NCBI GenBank assembly: GCA_900547125.1
Contig: URFU01000035.1
Location: forward strand, 1-17,303
DNA: 17,303 bases
Source: an uncultured Collinsella sp.
GTDB taxonomy: Bacteria > Actinomycetota > Coriobacteriia > Coriobacteriales > Coriobacteriaceae
Direction of reading: 5' to 3'
Shown here: positions 6,882 through 14,248 of the stretch, piece after piece
Position numbering within the stretch: the stretch's first letter is position 1
Layout: every line of letters begins with the position of its first letter
Program-made: the position numbers and the translations under genes
The notes under the pieces: generated by a model
Seen by the model: the letters and a program-made list of their open reading frames with translations, nothing else
Told to the model about the DNA's origin: nothing
Databases searched by the model: none

Positions 6882-8203
6882 TCGACACCGAGCACGTTAA
6901 ATGCGATACCTGTACTGCCCCCGAGCCCATGGAGCTCGACGCCAGCGACGAGGCTTCGCGCTGCTGGCCCACCGTGGACATCGAGACCAACCCCTACAAG
7001 GGCCAGTTCCCGCTGTTCCAGCAGCACCCCGAGATCGCCTTCCTCGATAGCGCCGCCACCGCGCAGCGCCCTGCCTGTGTGCTCGACGCCGAACGCGACT
7101 TCTACCAGCGCATGAACGCCAACCCCCTGCGCGGCCTGTACTCGCTGTCCGTCGAGGCCACCGAGGCCATCGCGAAGGTGCGCCAGCAGATCGCCGACCT
7201 CATCGGCGCTCCCCAGGCCAACGAGGTCGTCTTCACCCGCAACACGAGCGAGTCGCTCAACCTGGTCGCCAAGAGCTTTGCACCCACGGTGCTCGAGCCC
7301 GGTGACGAGGTCGTCATCACCATCATGGAGCACCACTCCAACCTGATTCCGTGGCAGCAGGTCTGCCGCGAGACCGGCGCCAAGCTCGTCTACCTCTACC
7401 CCACCAAGACCGGTCAACTCACCACCGAGGAGGTTCTGTCCAAGGTGGGCCCCAAGACCAAAATCTTGGCCGTGGGTCAGGTGTCTAACGTGCTGGGCGT
7501 CGAGAACCCGGTCAAGAATCTCGGCAAGCTCGTGCACAAGTACGGCGGCTATCTGGTCGTCGACGGCGCGCAGTCGCTGCCGCACATGCCGGTCGATGTG
7601 GCCGATCTGGGCGCCGATTTCTTTGCCTTTAGCGCGCACAAGGCCATGGGCCCCATGGGCATCGGCGTCCTGTGGGGCAAGATGGACCTGCTCAACGCCA
7701 TGCCGCCCATGCTCACCGGCGGCGAAATGATCGATTCGGTCACCGAGCAGGACGCCGTCTGGGCGCCCGTCCCCGAGAAGTTCGAGGCAGGCACGCAGGA
7801 CGCCGCCGGCATCTTCGCCACAGGCGCCGCTCTCGACTACCTCGTCAACACGGTTGGCTACGAAAACATCCAGGCACGCGAGCAGGCACTCGTCCACTAC
7901 CTGATGGGCGAGCTCATGCAGCTCGACTTTGTCCAGATCATCGGCTCCATCTACTGGGACAACCATCACGGCGTCGTCAGCTTTAACGTCAAGGGTATCC
8001 ACCCGCACGACGTCGCGAGCATCATGGACATGGACGGCGTGTGCATCCGCGCCGGTCACCACTGCGCGCAGCCGCTGCTTACCTGGCTGGGCGTCGAGAA
8101 CCTCGCCTGCTGCCGCGCCAGCGTGGCCTTCTACAACGACAAGGCCGACATCGATAAGTTCATCGCCGGCCTGCATCACGTTTGGAGCACGTTCAATGGG
8201 TAA
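6878..8203 (+). CDS. sufS: SufS cysteine desulfurase with N-terminal extension
   Basis: 441 aa class V PLP enzyme (type II desulfurase) that takes sulfur from L-cysteine, leaving alanine, and passes it to SufU. K255 in SAHKAMGPMG is the PLP lysine, C396 in RAGHHCAQPLL the persulfide cysteine, and EHHSNLIPW and DGAQSLPH are family blocks. The usual GPTG is GPMG here. The usual SufS sequence begins at about residue 40 (PLFQQHPEIAFLDSAATAQRP). The first 40 residues are extra and contain C9-D-T-C12 and C30. No better internal start is evident, and the ATGA overlap with sufD supports this one. Confidence 0.96.
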   Translation: MIDTEHVKCDTCTAPEPMELDASDEASRCWPTVDIETNPYKGQFPLFQQHPEIAFLDSAATAQRPACVLDAERDFYQRMNANPLRGLYSLSVEATEAIAKVRQQIADLIGAPQANEVVFTRNTSESLNLVAKSFAPTVLEPGDEVVITIMEHHSNLIPWQQVCRETGAKLVYLYPTKTGQLTTEEVLSKVGPKTKILAVGQVSNVLGVENPVKNLGKLVHKYGGYLVVDGAQSLPHMPVDVADLGADFFAFSAHKAMGPMGIGVLWGKMDLLNAMPPMLTGGEMIDSVTEQDAVWAPVPEKFEAGTQDAAGIFATGAALDYLVNTVGYENIQAREQALVHYLMGELMQLDFVQIIGSIYWDNHHGVVSFNVKGIHPHDVASIMDMDGVCIRAGHHCAQPLLTWLGVENLACCRASVAFYNDKADIDKFIAGLHHVWSTFNG

Positions 8204-8630
8204 TCTGTACACCTCCACCACGTTTATGGAGCACAACTCGCACCCCGACTACAAGTACGAGATGGATGCCCCCACGCACGAGCACGACGGCATCAACCCC
8301 AGCTGCGGCGACGAGCTCACCTTGCAGCTGCGCGTCGAGAACGGCGTGATCGAGGAGGCCTCCTTTACCGGCCACGGCTGCGCCATCAGCCAGGCCAGCG
8401 CCGACATCATGGCCGACCTCATCACCGGCGAGACCGTCGAGGAAGCTCACCGCCTGGCAGAGCTCTTCCTCGCCATGATCCGCGGCGAGCAGCTCTCCGA
8501 GGAAGACCTGGAAGACCTGGACGAAGCCGCCCAGCTCCAGGACATCTCGCACATGCCCGCCCGCGTCAAATGCGCCGAGCTCGCCTGGCGCACCCTCGAC
8601 GGCATGCTCGAGGGGCAAGCTAACCAGTAG
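8196..8630 (+). CDS. sufU: SufU, zinc-dependent sulfurtransferase
   Basis: 144 aa IscU-fold protein of the SufU type. C37 and D39 (NPSCGDEL), C62 (GHGCAISQAS) and C126 (RVKCAELAW) match the zinc ligands and acceptor cysteine of Bacillus SufU. The SufU-specific insertion between the second and third cysteines, with an LSEEDLEDL acidic stretch, is present. It accepts persulfide sulfur from SufS. The start ATG overlaps the end of sufS by 8 bp. It is the last gene of the operon, 28 bp ahead of the terminator stem. No sufE or sufA is seen, so SufU is the only relay here. Confidence 0.95.
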   Translation: MGNLYTSTTFMEHNSHPDYKYEMDAPTHEHDGINPSCGDELTLQLRVENGVIEEASFTGHGCAISQASADIMADLITGETVEEAHRLAELFLAMIRGEQLSEEDLEDLDEAAQLQDISHMPARVKCAELAWRTLDGMLEGQANQ

Positions 8631-8658
8631 CGGATGCCCCCGATCAAAGGGTTTGATT

Positions 8659-8692
8659 GCCGAGCCGCCCAATACGGGCGGCTCGGCTTTTT
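8659..8692 (+). terminator. suf operon terminator
   Basis: Perfect 12-bp arms GCCGAGCCGCCC (8659-8670) and GGGCGGCTCGGC (8676-8687), a 5-nt loop, then five T. A small extra hairpin ATCAAA-GGG-TTTGAT sits just before it (8643-8657). Confidence 0.92.
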
Positions 8693-8892
8693 CATAACGC
8701 CTCGGACACACAAAGTTCGCGCGTCCGGCGCTCGCCCTGTCATTTACCGAACAGCCAGCCGCAAGCACGGACGTTTTCCACAGTGCCAAAGGCTTGCGAC
8801 AGAGCCACGGGCACCCCAAGCAACGCCCCATGCCCCGTCCTGCTGGGCTCCGGTTCGCTTCGCGCCCGCCACAGACGGGTCCCATAGGGTGC

Positions 8893-8923
8893 GGCGTGCA
8901 TTTTTGCGAGTTTTCAGCACGCC
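8893..8923 (-). repeat. REP-like hairpin, copy 1
   Basis: Perfect arms GGCGTGC (8893-8899) and GCACGCC (8917-8923) around a 17-nt loop. On the minus strand it reads TGCTGAAAACTCGC, an A run, then TGCACG, and 18 of 24 bases match copy 2 in the opposite orientation. Confidence 0.5.
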
Positions 8924-9086
8924 AAGTTGCGTGTATACGCATTGAAAGCGTTAATCAACGTCTCCAGGCACTCTTTTATATCGTTTTAGAACAAGCATCG
9001 TAGTCTCAGGGGTCACAAGCATGCGCTTTGGAGGCACATCGGTAGGCATAAATGGCTTCGGGACCCATATATTTCAAGATTACGGC

Positions 9087-9129
9087 GGTGCCGACAGCAC
9101 CACGATGCTGAAAACTCGGCTTTTTGCAC
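9087..9129 (+). repeat. REP-like motif, copy 2
   Basis: TGCTGAAAACTCGGC followed by a T run and GCAC (9106-9129), inverted relative to copy 1. It is preceded by a perfect GGTGC/GCACC hairpin with a 5-nt loop (9087-9101). Confidence 0.5.
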
Positions 9130-9162
9130 GGTGTGGACGGGGGTAAGCGCGGGTAAAACCGG

Positions 9163-9187
9163 ACTGAGCCGTATTTTTATGCACGGC
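9163..9187 (+). repeat. REP-like hairpin, copy 3
   Basis: ACTGAGCCGT (9163-9172), a T-rich loop, then GCACGGC. GCCGT (9168-9172) pairs with ACGGC (9183-9187). It shares ACTGAGCCGT with copy 4 on the far side of the RAYT gene. Confidence 0.45.
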
Positions 9188-9289
9188 GGCAATCGTTCTA
9201 TGCATATCAAGAAGTGCAGTCAGCGTACCAAGCATTTAGAACGCAGGTTGCGGCGCATGAACGACCCCAGCCGCGGTGCACAGGCAGCC

Positions 9290-10102
9290 CTACATCACGT
9301 TTCCGCCAGCCCGCATCGCCGCCCCCGTGCGGGTCCGCACAATACGAGAAACCGTACTTTTGCCAATCCCGGTATAGTGCTCAATCTGGCGCACCGTAAA
9401 ACCGGCATCGTGCAATCCGAGAACAACACTATCGCGCCGCGCCGGCGGTGCGGCTTTAACCCCGTGGAGCGGAACCCCGAGGCTCTTCGCCAACTTATCG
9501 GCAAAGGCGTGGCGTTCCCACTCCGTCTCTTTCATATCGCACAGCGCTGGCTCGCCGCCGCCGGACATCGCTAGCGAATAGGCAATAAAGCCCTCGGCAG
9601 AACCAAAAAGCTCAAGCACGCAAGAAGGATCGGAAAATCCCCTCGTGACATCAGCCGCATCGCTGTCGTAAGCGCGCAGATGCTCCGCAAAGCTGCTCCA
9701 GGGATAACGCTCGATTAGGCTAACGCCCGCCTCCTGCGGATTGGCGTACACGGAGCGAATAGCCTCCATCACCTGCCGGTCGGTATCGAGCGAGCGGCGC
9801 TCAAAACGTTCGCGAAATAGGCAGCCCGCGCGCCCAGCGCGCTTATTGAACCGACGAGCATACGTCAACAGCAGCCGCTGCATGGCTGCGCTCATTTCGT
9901 CCTCGTAATCCAAAAGCACCAGATCCACGTAGTCGCTCATGAGACACCACGTCACAATCGTCACCTGGGCATCGCGGCAGCAGTCGCGCATCAGTTCCAA
10001 AAACTCCCACCGGTCCTCGGCGCTCTCAAAGATCAACTGCCCGCCCATACCGCGGGCACAAACATGGTAAAAACCGGTGATCGTTTTCCAAACGCGCTGC
10101 AT
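9290..10102 (-). CDS. RAYT-like (REP-associated) Y1 transposase, HUH motif degenerate, C-terminal HTH
   Basis: 270 aa. Residues 10-130 follow the RAYT/IS200-like Y1 pattern: FYHVCARGMGGQLIFESAEDRWEFLELM, then TWCLMSDYVDLVLL, LTYARRFNKRAGRAGCLFRERFERR and SVYANPQEAGV, then YPWSSF. In active relatives the second block reads MPNHVHLLL; here the metal-binding His-x-His is Y58-V-D60, while a candidate nucleophile Y119 remains. Residues 222-258 form a helix-turn-helix (LHDAGFTVRQIEHYTGIGKSTVSRIV). Start at 10102 has a GAAGGGAG site. The protein may be catalytically dead or domesticated as a DNA-binding factor. Hairpin-forming motifs lie on both sides, as is usual for RAYT genes. Family is clear; current function is not. 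Confidence 0.85.
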   Translation of the reverse strand: MQRVWKTITGFYHVCARGMGGQLIFESAEDRWEFLELMRDCCRDAQVTIVTWCLMSDYVDLVLLDYEDEMSAAMQRLLLTYARRFNKRAGRAGCLFRERFERRSLDTDRQVMEAIRSVYANPQEAGVSLIERYPWSSFAEHLRAYDSDAADVTRGFSDPSCVLELFGSAEGFIAYSLAMSGGGEPALCDMKETEWERHAFADKLAKSLGVPLHGVKAAPPARRDSVVLGLHDAGFTVRQIEHYTGIGKSTVSRIVRTRTGAAMRAGGNVM

Positions 10103-10324
10103 GGCGCTCCCTTCGCCGGGATCTGCTTACCATCCAATACATCACGATTGAAACGTGCCATCAAAACATTCACGCAAAATGGCACCCGTCGACGGTAAAA
10201 GGCGGCAAACCGACGGCGAACGGCAATATAGCCACAGGTCAGGTAACGCAGCCTTGCCAAAAGTTTGACCAGAACCGATCCCCCTTCAACGGACCGCACA
10301 ACAGCAAACAATCTAGTTAAATCG

Positions 10325-10336
10325 TTTCAATTGAAA
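10325..10336. promoter_or_regulatory. 12-bp palindrome TTTCAATTGAAA
   Basis: Perfect palindrome about 160 bp upstream of the NifU-like gene. It could be an operator; the regulator is unknown. Confidence 0.3.
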
Positions 10337-10355
10337 GTTCCGCGCTTCTCGCTAC

Positions 10356-10396
10356 GAAAACTGAGCCGTTCGCCGAATATTCCGTGCATTTCGCGG
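10356..10396 (+). repeat. REP-like motif, copy 4
   Basis: GAAAACTGAGCCGTT (10356-10370), then GAATATTC and CCGTGCATTTCGCGG. It shares ACTGAGCCGT with copy 3 and GAAAACT with copies 1 and 2. Degenerate. Confidence 0.35.
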
Positions 10397-10495
10397 TATT
10401 ATAGGGGCTGCATGTCATGTCCCTTTCGAAGGGTCGCCCGGCAATCGCCAGCCACGACCCCCAGACGGGACGCCAACACGATAGAGAGGAGAGGC

Positions 10496-11230
10496 ATGCA
10501 GTACTCACAGGAAGTGGAGAACATGTGCCCCGTTGCCAAGGGTGCATACCACGGCCCCGCACCCATCCCCGAGGAGGGCAAGTGGGTCCAGGCTAAGGAG
10601 ATTTCCGACATCTCCGGTCTTACGCACGGTGTGGGTTGGTGCGCACCTCAGCAGGGCGCCTGCAAGCTCACGCTGAACGTCAAGGACGGCATCATCGAGG
10701 AGGCCCTCGTTGAGACCATCGGCTGCAACGGCAAGCCCCCCTCCGCCGCTATGGCTGGTGAGATCCTGCCCAGCACGACCATTCTGGAGGCTCTGAACAC
10801 CGACCTCGTCTGCGATGCCATCATCGTCGCCATGCGTGAGCTGTTCCTGCAGATCGTCTACGGCCGCAGCCAGACCGCTTTCTCTGAGAACGGCCTGCCC
10901 GTGGGCGCCTCCCTCGACGACCTCGGCAAGGGCCTTCGCTCTCAGGTCGGCACCATGTTCGGTACCAAGGCCAAGGGCGCTCGTTACCTCGAGCTCGCTC
11001 AGGGCTACGTCACCCGCATGGCTCTCAACGACAAGAACGAGATCATCGCGTTCGAGTTCCTGAACCTCGGTAAGTTCACCGACGCCGTCAAGGCCGGCAA
11101 GACCCCCGAGGAGGCCATCGCTGGCGCTATGGGCCACTATGGTCAGTGGGAGAACGCTGCCAAGTACATCGACCCGCGCACCGACGAGGAGACTCACTCC
11201 GTCGCCAGCGTGTTCCCGGTTCACGAGTAG
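10496..11230 (+). CDS. Divergent NifU/IscU-like Fe-S scaffold-type protein, partner of GGGtGRT
   Basis: 244 aa. Residues 40-95 follow the IscU/NifU N-terminal pattern: GVGWC49APQQGAC56KLTLNVKDGIIEEA, then TIGC77NGKPPSAAMAGEI. C11 and C106 are further cysteines. The usual CGD is replaced by CAPQQGAC, so ligand geometry must differ. The C-terminal 120 residues are not IscU and contain RYLELAQGYVTRMALNDKNEIIAFEFLNLGKF. Start at 10496 has an AGGAGAGG site; an upstream in-frame start at 10265 would cross the control region. It is followed 18 bp later by the GGGtGRT gene. Codon use is strongly biased, implying an abundant protein. The exact role in cluster assembly is inferred from the fold only. 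Confidence 0.85.
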   Translation: MQYSQEVENMCPVAKGAYHGPAPIPEEGKWVQAKEISDISGLTHGVGWCAPQQGACKLTLNVKDGIIEEALVETIGCNGKPPSAAMAGEILPSTTILEALNTDLVCDAIIVAMRELFLQIVYGRSQTAFSENGLPVGASLDDLGKGLRSQVGTMFGTKAKGARYLELAQGYVTRMALNDKNEIIAFEFLNLGKFTDAVKAGKTPEEAIAGAMGHYGQWENAAKYIDPRTDEETHSVASVFPVHE

Positions 11231-11248
11231 AAAGGGAGGGAAATAACT

Positions 11249-12253
11249 ATGACTGTTACGTTCGAAGGTTACGAGCGCCGCGCTGACAAGATCAACAAGT
11301 GCCTCGCCGACAACGGCATCGCCTCCCTCGAGGAAGCTCTGCAGATCTGCACCGACAAGGGCTTCAACCCGCGTGAGATCGTCAACAACACCCAGTCCAT
11401 CGCCTTCCAGAACGCCGAGTGGGCCTACACCCTCGGCTGCGCTCTCGCTGTCAAGCGTGGCGCCAAGACTGCTTCTGAGGCTGCCGCCATCATCGGCGAG
11501 GGCATCCAGGCCTTCACCGTTCCCGGCTCCGTCGCCGAGGACCGCAAGGTCGGTCTGGGCCACGGTAACCTGGGCGCCATGCTGCTCTCCGACGACACCG
11601 AGTGCTTCGCCTTCCTGGCTGGCCATGAGTCCTTCGCTGCCGCTGAGGGCGCTATCGGCCTGGCTCTGAACGCCAACAAGGCTCGCAAGAAGCCGCTGCG
11701 CGTTATCCTTAACGGTCTGGGCAAGGACGCCGCTCAGATCATCGCCCGCATCAACGGCTTCACCTACGTGAAGACCCAGTTCGACTACTTCACGGGCGAG
11801 CTCAAGGTCGTCGAGACCATCCCCTACTCCGATGGTCCCCGCGCCGCCGTCAACTGCTACGGCGCCGACGACGTCCGCGAGGGCGTTGCCATCATGTGGC
11901 ACGAGAACGTCGACATCTCGATCACCGGCAACTCCACCAACCCGACGCGCTTCCAGCACCCCGTCGCTGGCACCTACAAGAAGGAGCGCCTCGAGGCTGG
12001 CAAGAAGTACTTCTCCGTCGCTTCTGGTGGCGGCACTGGCCGTACCCTGCACCCGGACAACATGGGCGCCGGCCCTGCCTCTTACGGCATGACCGACACC
12101 ATGGGCCGTATGCACTCCGACGCCCAGTTCGCCGGTTCTTCCTCCGTGCCTGCGCACGTCGACATGATGGGTCTCATCGGCATGGGCAACAACCCCATGG
12201 TCGGTGCCACCGTCGCCTGCGCTGTCGCCGTCGAGGAGGCCCTCAAGGCCTAA
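11249..12253 (+). CDS. GGGtGRT-family protein of unknown function
   Basis: 334 aa. The family-defining motif GGGTGRT is at residues 260-266, followed by LHPDNMGAGPASYGMTDTMGRMHSDAQFAG and a Gly/Met-rich end. The N-terminal half contains VPGSVAEDRKVGLGHGNLGAML and an Ala/Asn-rich stretch. No signal peptide or membrane segment is visible, so it is probably cytosolic. The family has no established biochemical role that I know of. It sits 18 bp after the NifU-like gene with a strong AGGGAGGG site, and the pair ends at its own terminator. Codon bias (GCT, CGT, CTG, AAG, GAG) suggests high expression. Some link to Fe-S metabolism is plausible from the partner. Confidence 0.9.
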   Translation: MTVTFEGYERRADKINKCLADNGIASLEEALQICTDKGFNPREIVNNTQSIAFQNAEWAYTLGCALAVKRGAKTASEAAAIIGEGIQAFTVPGSVAEDRKVGLGHGNLGAMLLSDDTECFAFLAGHESFAAAEGAIGLALNANKARKKPLRVILNGLGKDAAQIIARINGFTYVKTQFDYFTGELKVVETIPYSDGPRAAVNCYGADDVREGVAIMWHENVDISITGNSTNPTRFQHPVAGTYKKERLEAGKKYFSVASGGGTGRTLHPDNMGAGPASYGMTDTMGRMHSDAQFAGSSSVPAHVDMMGLIGMGNNPMVGATVACAVAVEEALKA

Positions 12254-12287
12254 TCGCGCCCGCGCGATGCTCATATAGTTGAGCTTT

Positions 12288-12323
12288 AGAGCCGCTACCC
12301 GCCCGGGTAGCGGCTCTTTTTTT
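12288..12323 (+). terminator. Terminator after GGGtGRT gene
   Basis: Perfect 13-bp arms AGAGCCGCTACCC (12288-12300) and GGGTAGCGGCTCT (12305-12317), loop GCCC, then a run of seven T. Confidence 0.95.
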
Positions 12324-12427
12324 GTTGCAATAAAACGTTCGAGATACGATATATCAGTTCTGATGGAACATGAAGTGTGAGGAGAAGGAGCCGCCAAGCG
12401 GCCCTAACGTCCACGTGCCGTATTTGC

Positions 12428-12468
12428 CCTTTGCCGATTTATCCAATCTTTGCGATACCTTTGCCGAT
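12428..12468. repeat. Short direct repeats CCTTTGCCGAT
   Basis: CCTTTGCCGAT occurs at 12428-12438 and 12458-12468 (30 bp apart), with TTTGCGAT between them (12449-12456). They lie 38-78 bp upstream of the flavoprotein start and may be operator repeats. A small GCCGC/GCGGC hairpin is at 12390-12402. Confidence 0.35.
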
Positions 12469-12505
12469 CACCCATGCGACAATGCGCGAACGAGAAAGGA
12501 ATCCT

Positions 12506-14032
12506 ATGGAATCAACTGATGTACTGGTAATCGGATCGGGCATCGCTGGCCTTTGCGCCGCCATAGAAGCAGCACGCGCGGGCGCGACCGTTGCCATCGC
12601 ATGCGCCGGCAAGACCATGAGCGGATCGAGCTTCTTCCCGGGCACCTGGGGCCTCGGCCTTATTGGCCCCGTCGACAAAGACGACGAGCAAGACCTCATC
12701 GACACCATCCAAACCGTCGGCGGCGGCGCTGCCGACCTCGAACTCGTCCAGACGTTCGTCCACGGTATCCCCCAGGCCATCCAATGGCTCGAGCAAGATC
12801 TGGGTGTTGAGCTCCAGCGTCCGCAAAGCGCCGAGAGCGCCCAACAAAAGCAATTTATCCCCTGCTTTGACCATAAGACACGCAATTGGCGCGGCCTGAC
12901 CCGCAAGCCTCTTGAAGACGCGTGTGCGGCCCAGATCAAGTCTCTTGGCATTCGCCTACTCCCCCGCCACGAGCTTATCGATCTTGTTGAGAATACGAAC
13001 GGAAAGATTGCCGGCGCCGTGCTCTTCAACCAAACGGATGAGCGCATTGTGACCTTTACAGCAAAGGCCACTATCATCGCTGCGGGCGGCACGGGCGGCC
13101 TGTTCGAGCGCAGCCTCACTTCGGGCGATGTACTCAGCTCCTCGCAGGCCATCGCACAGGTACACGGCGCATCCCTAACCAATATAGAGTTCATGCAGAT
13201 GATGCCCGGCTTCATTGAACCTAAGCGCAACCTGGTCTTCAACGAAAAAACCTGGCGCTATGTCAAGTTTGACCAGCCGGTCGACATTGCCAACGAAAAG
13301 TTAGACGATCTGCTTGAGCAACGCTCAGGATATGGCCCCTTCACTTCGCGCCTGGCTTCCCGCGCCATCGATCTTGCTGTCGATCAAGCGGGTGACGAAG
13401 GTCTGGCGCTCCACTACGACTTCCCGCGAGAGAATGTCCCCGAGTTCGTGCAGACATTTGCCACTTGGCTGCAAGACGAGCACGGTATCGCTCCGAGCGA
13501 CGAGATGCGTGTGGCGATGTATGCCCACGCGGCCAACGGCGGCATCAAGATCGACAGGACCGCGTACACGGGAGTTGAGGGCCTCTACGCCTGCGGCGAG
13601 GCAACAGGCGGCATGCACGGCGCCGACCGCATCGGAGGGCTGTCGAGCGCCAATGGCATCGTATTCGGGCGCATTGCGGGCGCATCAGCGGCTCGAGCAG
13701 CACTGGACGCTCCCGAGGCTGACGCACCGATGCACACTGCACTGCCCCAGTATGGCATTGCCACAACAGACGCCGAGCACCTGACCCGCAGCCTCAAACA
13801 CACAATGAGCACCTACTGCATGATCAACAGGACCGAACCAGGCCTATCCGAGGCGTATCAAGAGCTTGAAAGCCTACAAGACGAGGCGACGTCGCTGCAT
13901 AAGCCGCACGCCAATGACAGCGAAATCGCTGCCCTCGTCCGCCTGCAGTCGCAGATTCAGCTGGCTGCGGAAATGGTCAAAGCCATGCGCAAACGAACCG
14001 AAAGTCTGGGTTCGCACCATCGAGCGGACTAG
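12506..14032 (+). CDS. FAD-dependent oxidoreductase, NadB/fumarate reductase flavoprotein-like
   Basis: 508 aa. It begins with the FAD dinucleotide fold VLVIGSGIAGLCAAIEAARAG (G10-x-G12-x-x-G15). Residues that line the dicarboxylate site in NadB/FrdA are recognisable: R282 and R286 in TSRLASRAID, H341 in YAHAANGGIKID, and H371 to R375 in GGMHGADRIGG. The latter motif leads the second FAD-binding segment (GLYACGEA...SSANGIVFGR). The C-terminal helical region matches the SdhA/NadB C-terminal domain. No nadA, nadC, frdB or cytochrome gene is adjacent, so substrate and electron partner are open: aspartate, succinate/fumarate or another acid. No signal peptide. Start at 12506 has AAAGGA 6 nt upstream; an in-frame start at 12377 gives an unlikely leader. 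Confidence 0.85.
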   Translation: MESTDVLVIGSGIAGLCAAIEAARAGATVAIACAGKTMSGSSFFPGTWGLGLIGPVDKDDEQDLIDTIQTVGGGAADLELVQTFVHGIPQAIQWLEQDLGVELQRPQSAESAQQKQFIPCFDHKTRNWRGLTRKPLEDACAAQIKSLGIRLLPRHELIDLVENTNGKIAGAVLFNQTDERIVTFTAKATIIAAGGTGGLFERSLTSGDVLSSSQAIAQVHGASLTNIEFMQMMPGFIEPKRNLVFNEKTWRYVKFDQPVDIANEKLDDLLEQRSGYGPFTSRLASRAIDLAVDQAGDEGLALHYDFPRENVPEFVQTFATWLQDEHGIAPSDEMRVAMYAHAANGGIKIDRTAYTGVEGLYACGEATGGMHGADRIGGLSSANGIVFGRIAGASAARAALDAPEADAPMHTALPQYGIATTDAEHLTRSLKHTMSTYCMINRTEPGLSEAYQELESLQDEATSLHKPHANDSEIAALVRLQSQIQLAAEMVKAMRKRTESLGSHHRAD

Positions 14033-14186
14033 GCCGAGCACCCATCTTGAGCAGAACACAACTTCTCGATATTTATTGAGCGCAACGGCGGACTTTAGCA
14101 CCATCGAATATGTGCTAGAAAAGAAACGCCATCATATCCGTGATATAGACCCTTTTATGTCCTCGTGGTCGCGTATCCTCTTTAGG

Positions 14187-14203
14187 CATGTAGTTACCAC
14201 ATG
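14187..14203. repeat. Inverted repeat CATGT/ACATG before RhuM gene
   Basis: 5-bp arms around a 7-nt spacer, about 45 bp ahead of the RhuM start, in the 216 bp gap 14033-14248 where I see nothing else. It could be an operator or leader hairpin. Confidence 0.3.
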
Positions 14204-14248
14204 ATGAAGGCGAATAGCGCGTAGCCCCCCGACCAGAGAGGAAGAGAT

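Larger units (their letters stand above)
8693..9289. other. Gene-poor stretch with REP-like hairpins
   Basis: About 600 bp with no convincing coding frame and no tRNA- or rRNA-like sequence. It holds three degenerate copies of a motif listed separately (8893, 9087, 9163) and a small inverted repeat CGGAC/GTCCG at 8703-8727. The first 200 bp are C-rich and I see nothing else in them. Confidence 0.6.
10103..10495. other. Intergenic region between RAYT-like gene and NifU-like gene
   Basis: About 390 bp between divergent genes with no convincing coding frame. It holds a perfect palindrome (10325-10336), REP-like copy 4 (10356-10396) and a -10-like TATTAT at 10397-10402, about 90 bp before the NifU-like start, without a clear -35. 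Confidence 0.5.

Noticed and set aside
8893..9187. CRISPR-like array
   Set aside because: Copies are degenerate, in both orientations and irregularly spaced, and there are no cas genes.
9131..9574. Plus-strand frame overlapping the end of the RAYT-like gene
   Set aside because: Composition is low quality and it is opposite a clear family member; no ribosome site.
10265..10495. Longer start for the NifU-like protein at 10265
   Set aside because: The extra 77 residues show no family similarity, cross the palindrome and REP-like motif, and the ATG at 10496 has a good ribosome site.
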